Source: Gemmatimonadota bacterium (GTDB taxonomy: Bacteria > Gemmatimonadota > Gemmatimonadetes > Gemmatimonadales > Gemmatimonadaceae). From it: a stretch of DNA of 5,514 nt. A program made the translations under genes and the position numbers. Below are positions 4,970-5,514 of this stretch, in pieces. The DNA lies in the NCBI GenBank assembly GCA_023249395.1, contig JAHFCS010000171.1, positions 1-5,514 on the forward strand. Direction: 5' to 3'. Under the pieces are notes generated by a model. It had not been told where the DNA came from. It did not search any database and was given only the letters and a program-made list of their open reading frames with translations. Each line of letters opens with the position of its first letter. Positions within the stretch are counted from its first letter, which is position 1.

Positions 4970-5514
4970 CGACTCTGAAGACGCTGATCTTCATCCCCAC
5001 GTACAACGAGCGCAACAACGTGGAGAAGATGGCCACGCAGATCCTCGCGCTCGGCCTCGACGCTGATCTTCTCTTCATTGACGACGCCTCGCCTGACGGC
5101 ACCGGGGCGATACTCGACCGTCTTGCGATGGAGCTTCCGTGCCTTTCCGTTCTTCATCGCACCGGAAAGCTCGGTGTCGGCAGTGCGCACCTCGAAGGCA
5201 TCCGCTGGGCCTACGACCATGGTTACGACCGGCTGGTCACGATGGACTGCGATTTCACACATTCCCCCGCCGATGTCGTGCGGCTCATCGAGTACTCGAA
5301 GGGTCACGACGTCACAACGGGCTCACGCTACATGCAGGACAACAGCCTGCCCGGCTGGAACATCCTGCGGAAATCGCTGACGGGCTTCGGACATTTCCTG
5401 ACCAGGAACCTGCTCGGCATCCTCGTCGATGCGACCGGCGGCCTGCGTGCGTACGATCTGCGGCGAATACCGCGAGAGCTGTTCGACAAGGTAACAGCAC
5501 GCGGCTACGCTTTT
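4966..5514 (+). CDS. GT2 polyprenyl-phosphate-mannose synthase-like glycosyltransferase, 3' end beyond right edge
   Basis: Starts at ATG 4966, overlapping the methyltransferase TGA (ATGA), and stays open for 183 codons to the edge. Family members of the short, membrane-anchor-free type are about 240-250 residues, so roughly a quarter is missing. Motifs occur in the order of dolichol/polyprenol-phosphate mannose synthases: IPTYNE (10-15), FIDDASPDGTG (37-47), GKLGVGSAH (67-75), the metal-binding MDCDFTHSP (93-101, DxD at D94-D96), GSRY (119-122), and DATGGLRAYDL (155-165) with R161. These enzymes transfer a hexose from GDP-mannose, or another sugar nucleotide, to polyprenyl phosphate at the cytoplasmic face of the membrane. 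No membrane segment is seen in the visible part. Translational coupling to the C-methyltransferase places it in a glycan operon. The GT2 family is certain; mannose as the sugar is inferred from the motif set. Confidence 0.9.
   Translation, partial: MTTLKTLIFIPTYNERNNVEKMATQILALGLDADLLFIDDASPDGTGAILDRLAMELPCLSVLHRTGKLGVGSAHLEGIRWAYDHGYDRLVTMDCDFTHSPADVVRLIEYSKGHDVTTGSRYMQDNSLPGWNILRKSLTGFGHFLTRNLLGILVDATGGLRAYDLRRIPRELFDKVTARGYAF

Noticed and set aside
4502..5307. Minus-strand frames of 153 and 155 codons opposite the methyltransferase/GT2 junction
   Set aside because: Both lie antisense to coding sequence with clear conserved motifs, and neither shows a recognisable domain or ribosome site.

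Overview
The window is GC-rich throughout, apart from short AT-richer gene boundaries. It carries an ordinary Gram-negative-type gene set: type IV prepilin-like proteins, a zinc-ribbon thioredoxin, a GT-C type membrane glycosyltransferase, a sugar C-methyltransferase and a polyprenyl-phosphate-mannose synthase. The mix and base composition would fit a high-GC environmental bacterium such as Gemmatimonadota, Acidobacteriota or Myxococcota. That placement is a guess from general character; no rRNA or other marker gene is present.

Layout. Bases 1-1588 (possibly to 1663), minus strand: three consecutive prepilin-like genes, read GspH/FimT-like, then PilV/GspI-like, then PilW/GspJ-like. The last runs off the left edge. 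The last two genes overlap by 4 bp (ATGA), as in a translationally coupled minor-pilin operon. Bases 1589-1809: divergent intergenic region. Bases 1810-2283, plus strand: a thioredoxin of the Trx2 type. Bases 2272-3619, minus strand: a small two-helix membrane protein of unknown function, then a GT87-like multi-pass membrane protein whose 3' end overlaps the thioredoxin gene by 12 bp in convergent orientation. Bases 3620-3706: short divergent spacer. Bases 3707-5514, plus strand: a NDP-sugar C-methyltransferase-like gene coupled by a second ATGA overlap to a GT2 polyprenyl-phosphate-mannose synthase-like gene, which is cut by the right edge.

How they may work together. The minus-strand pilin genes probably supply minor pilins that prime a type IV pilus or a type II secretion pseudopilus. 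The right half looks like part of a glycan-building region. The GT2 enzyme would make polyprenyl-phosphate-sugar, which is the kind of donor that GT-C/GT87 enzymes use on the outer face of the membrane, and the C-methyltransferase would supply a branched deoxysugar. The thioredoxin looks like a single gene between the two blocks.

I found no rRNA, tRNA, CRISPR array, insertion sequence or phage gene. Nothing here clearly amounts to an undescribed system. The least explained items are the 106-residue membrane protein, the altered cysteine spacing in the methyltransferase zinc site, and a small hairpin directly in front of the GT87 start codon.
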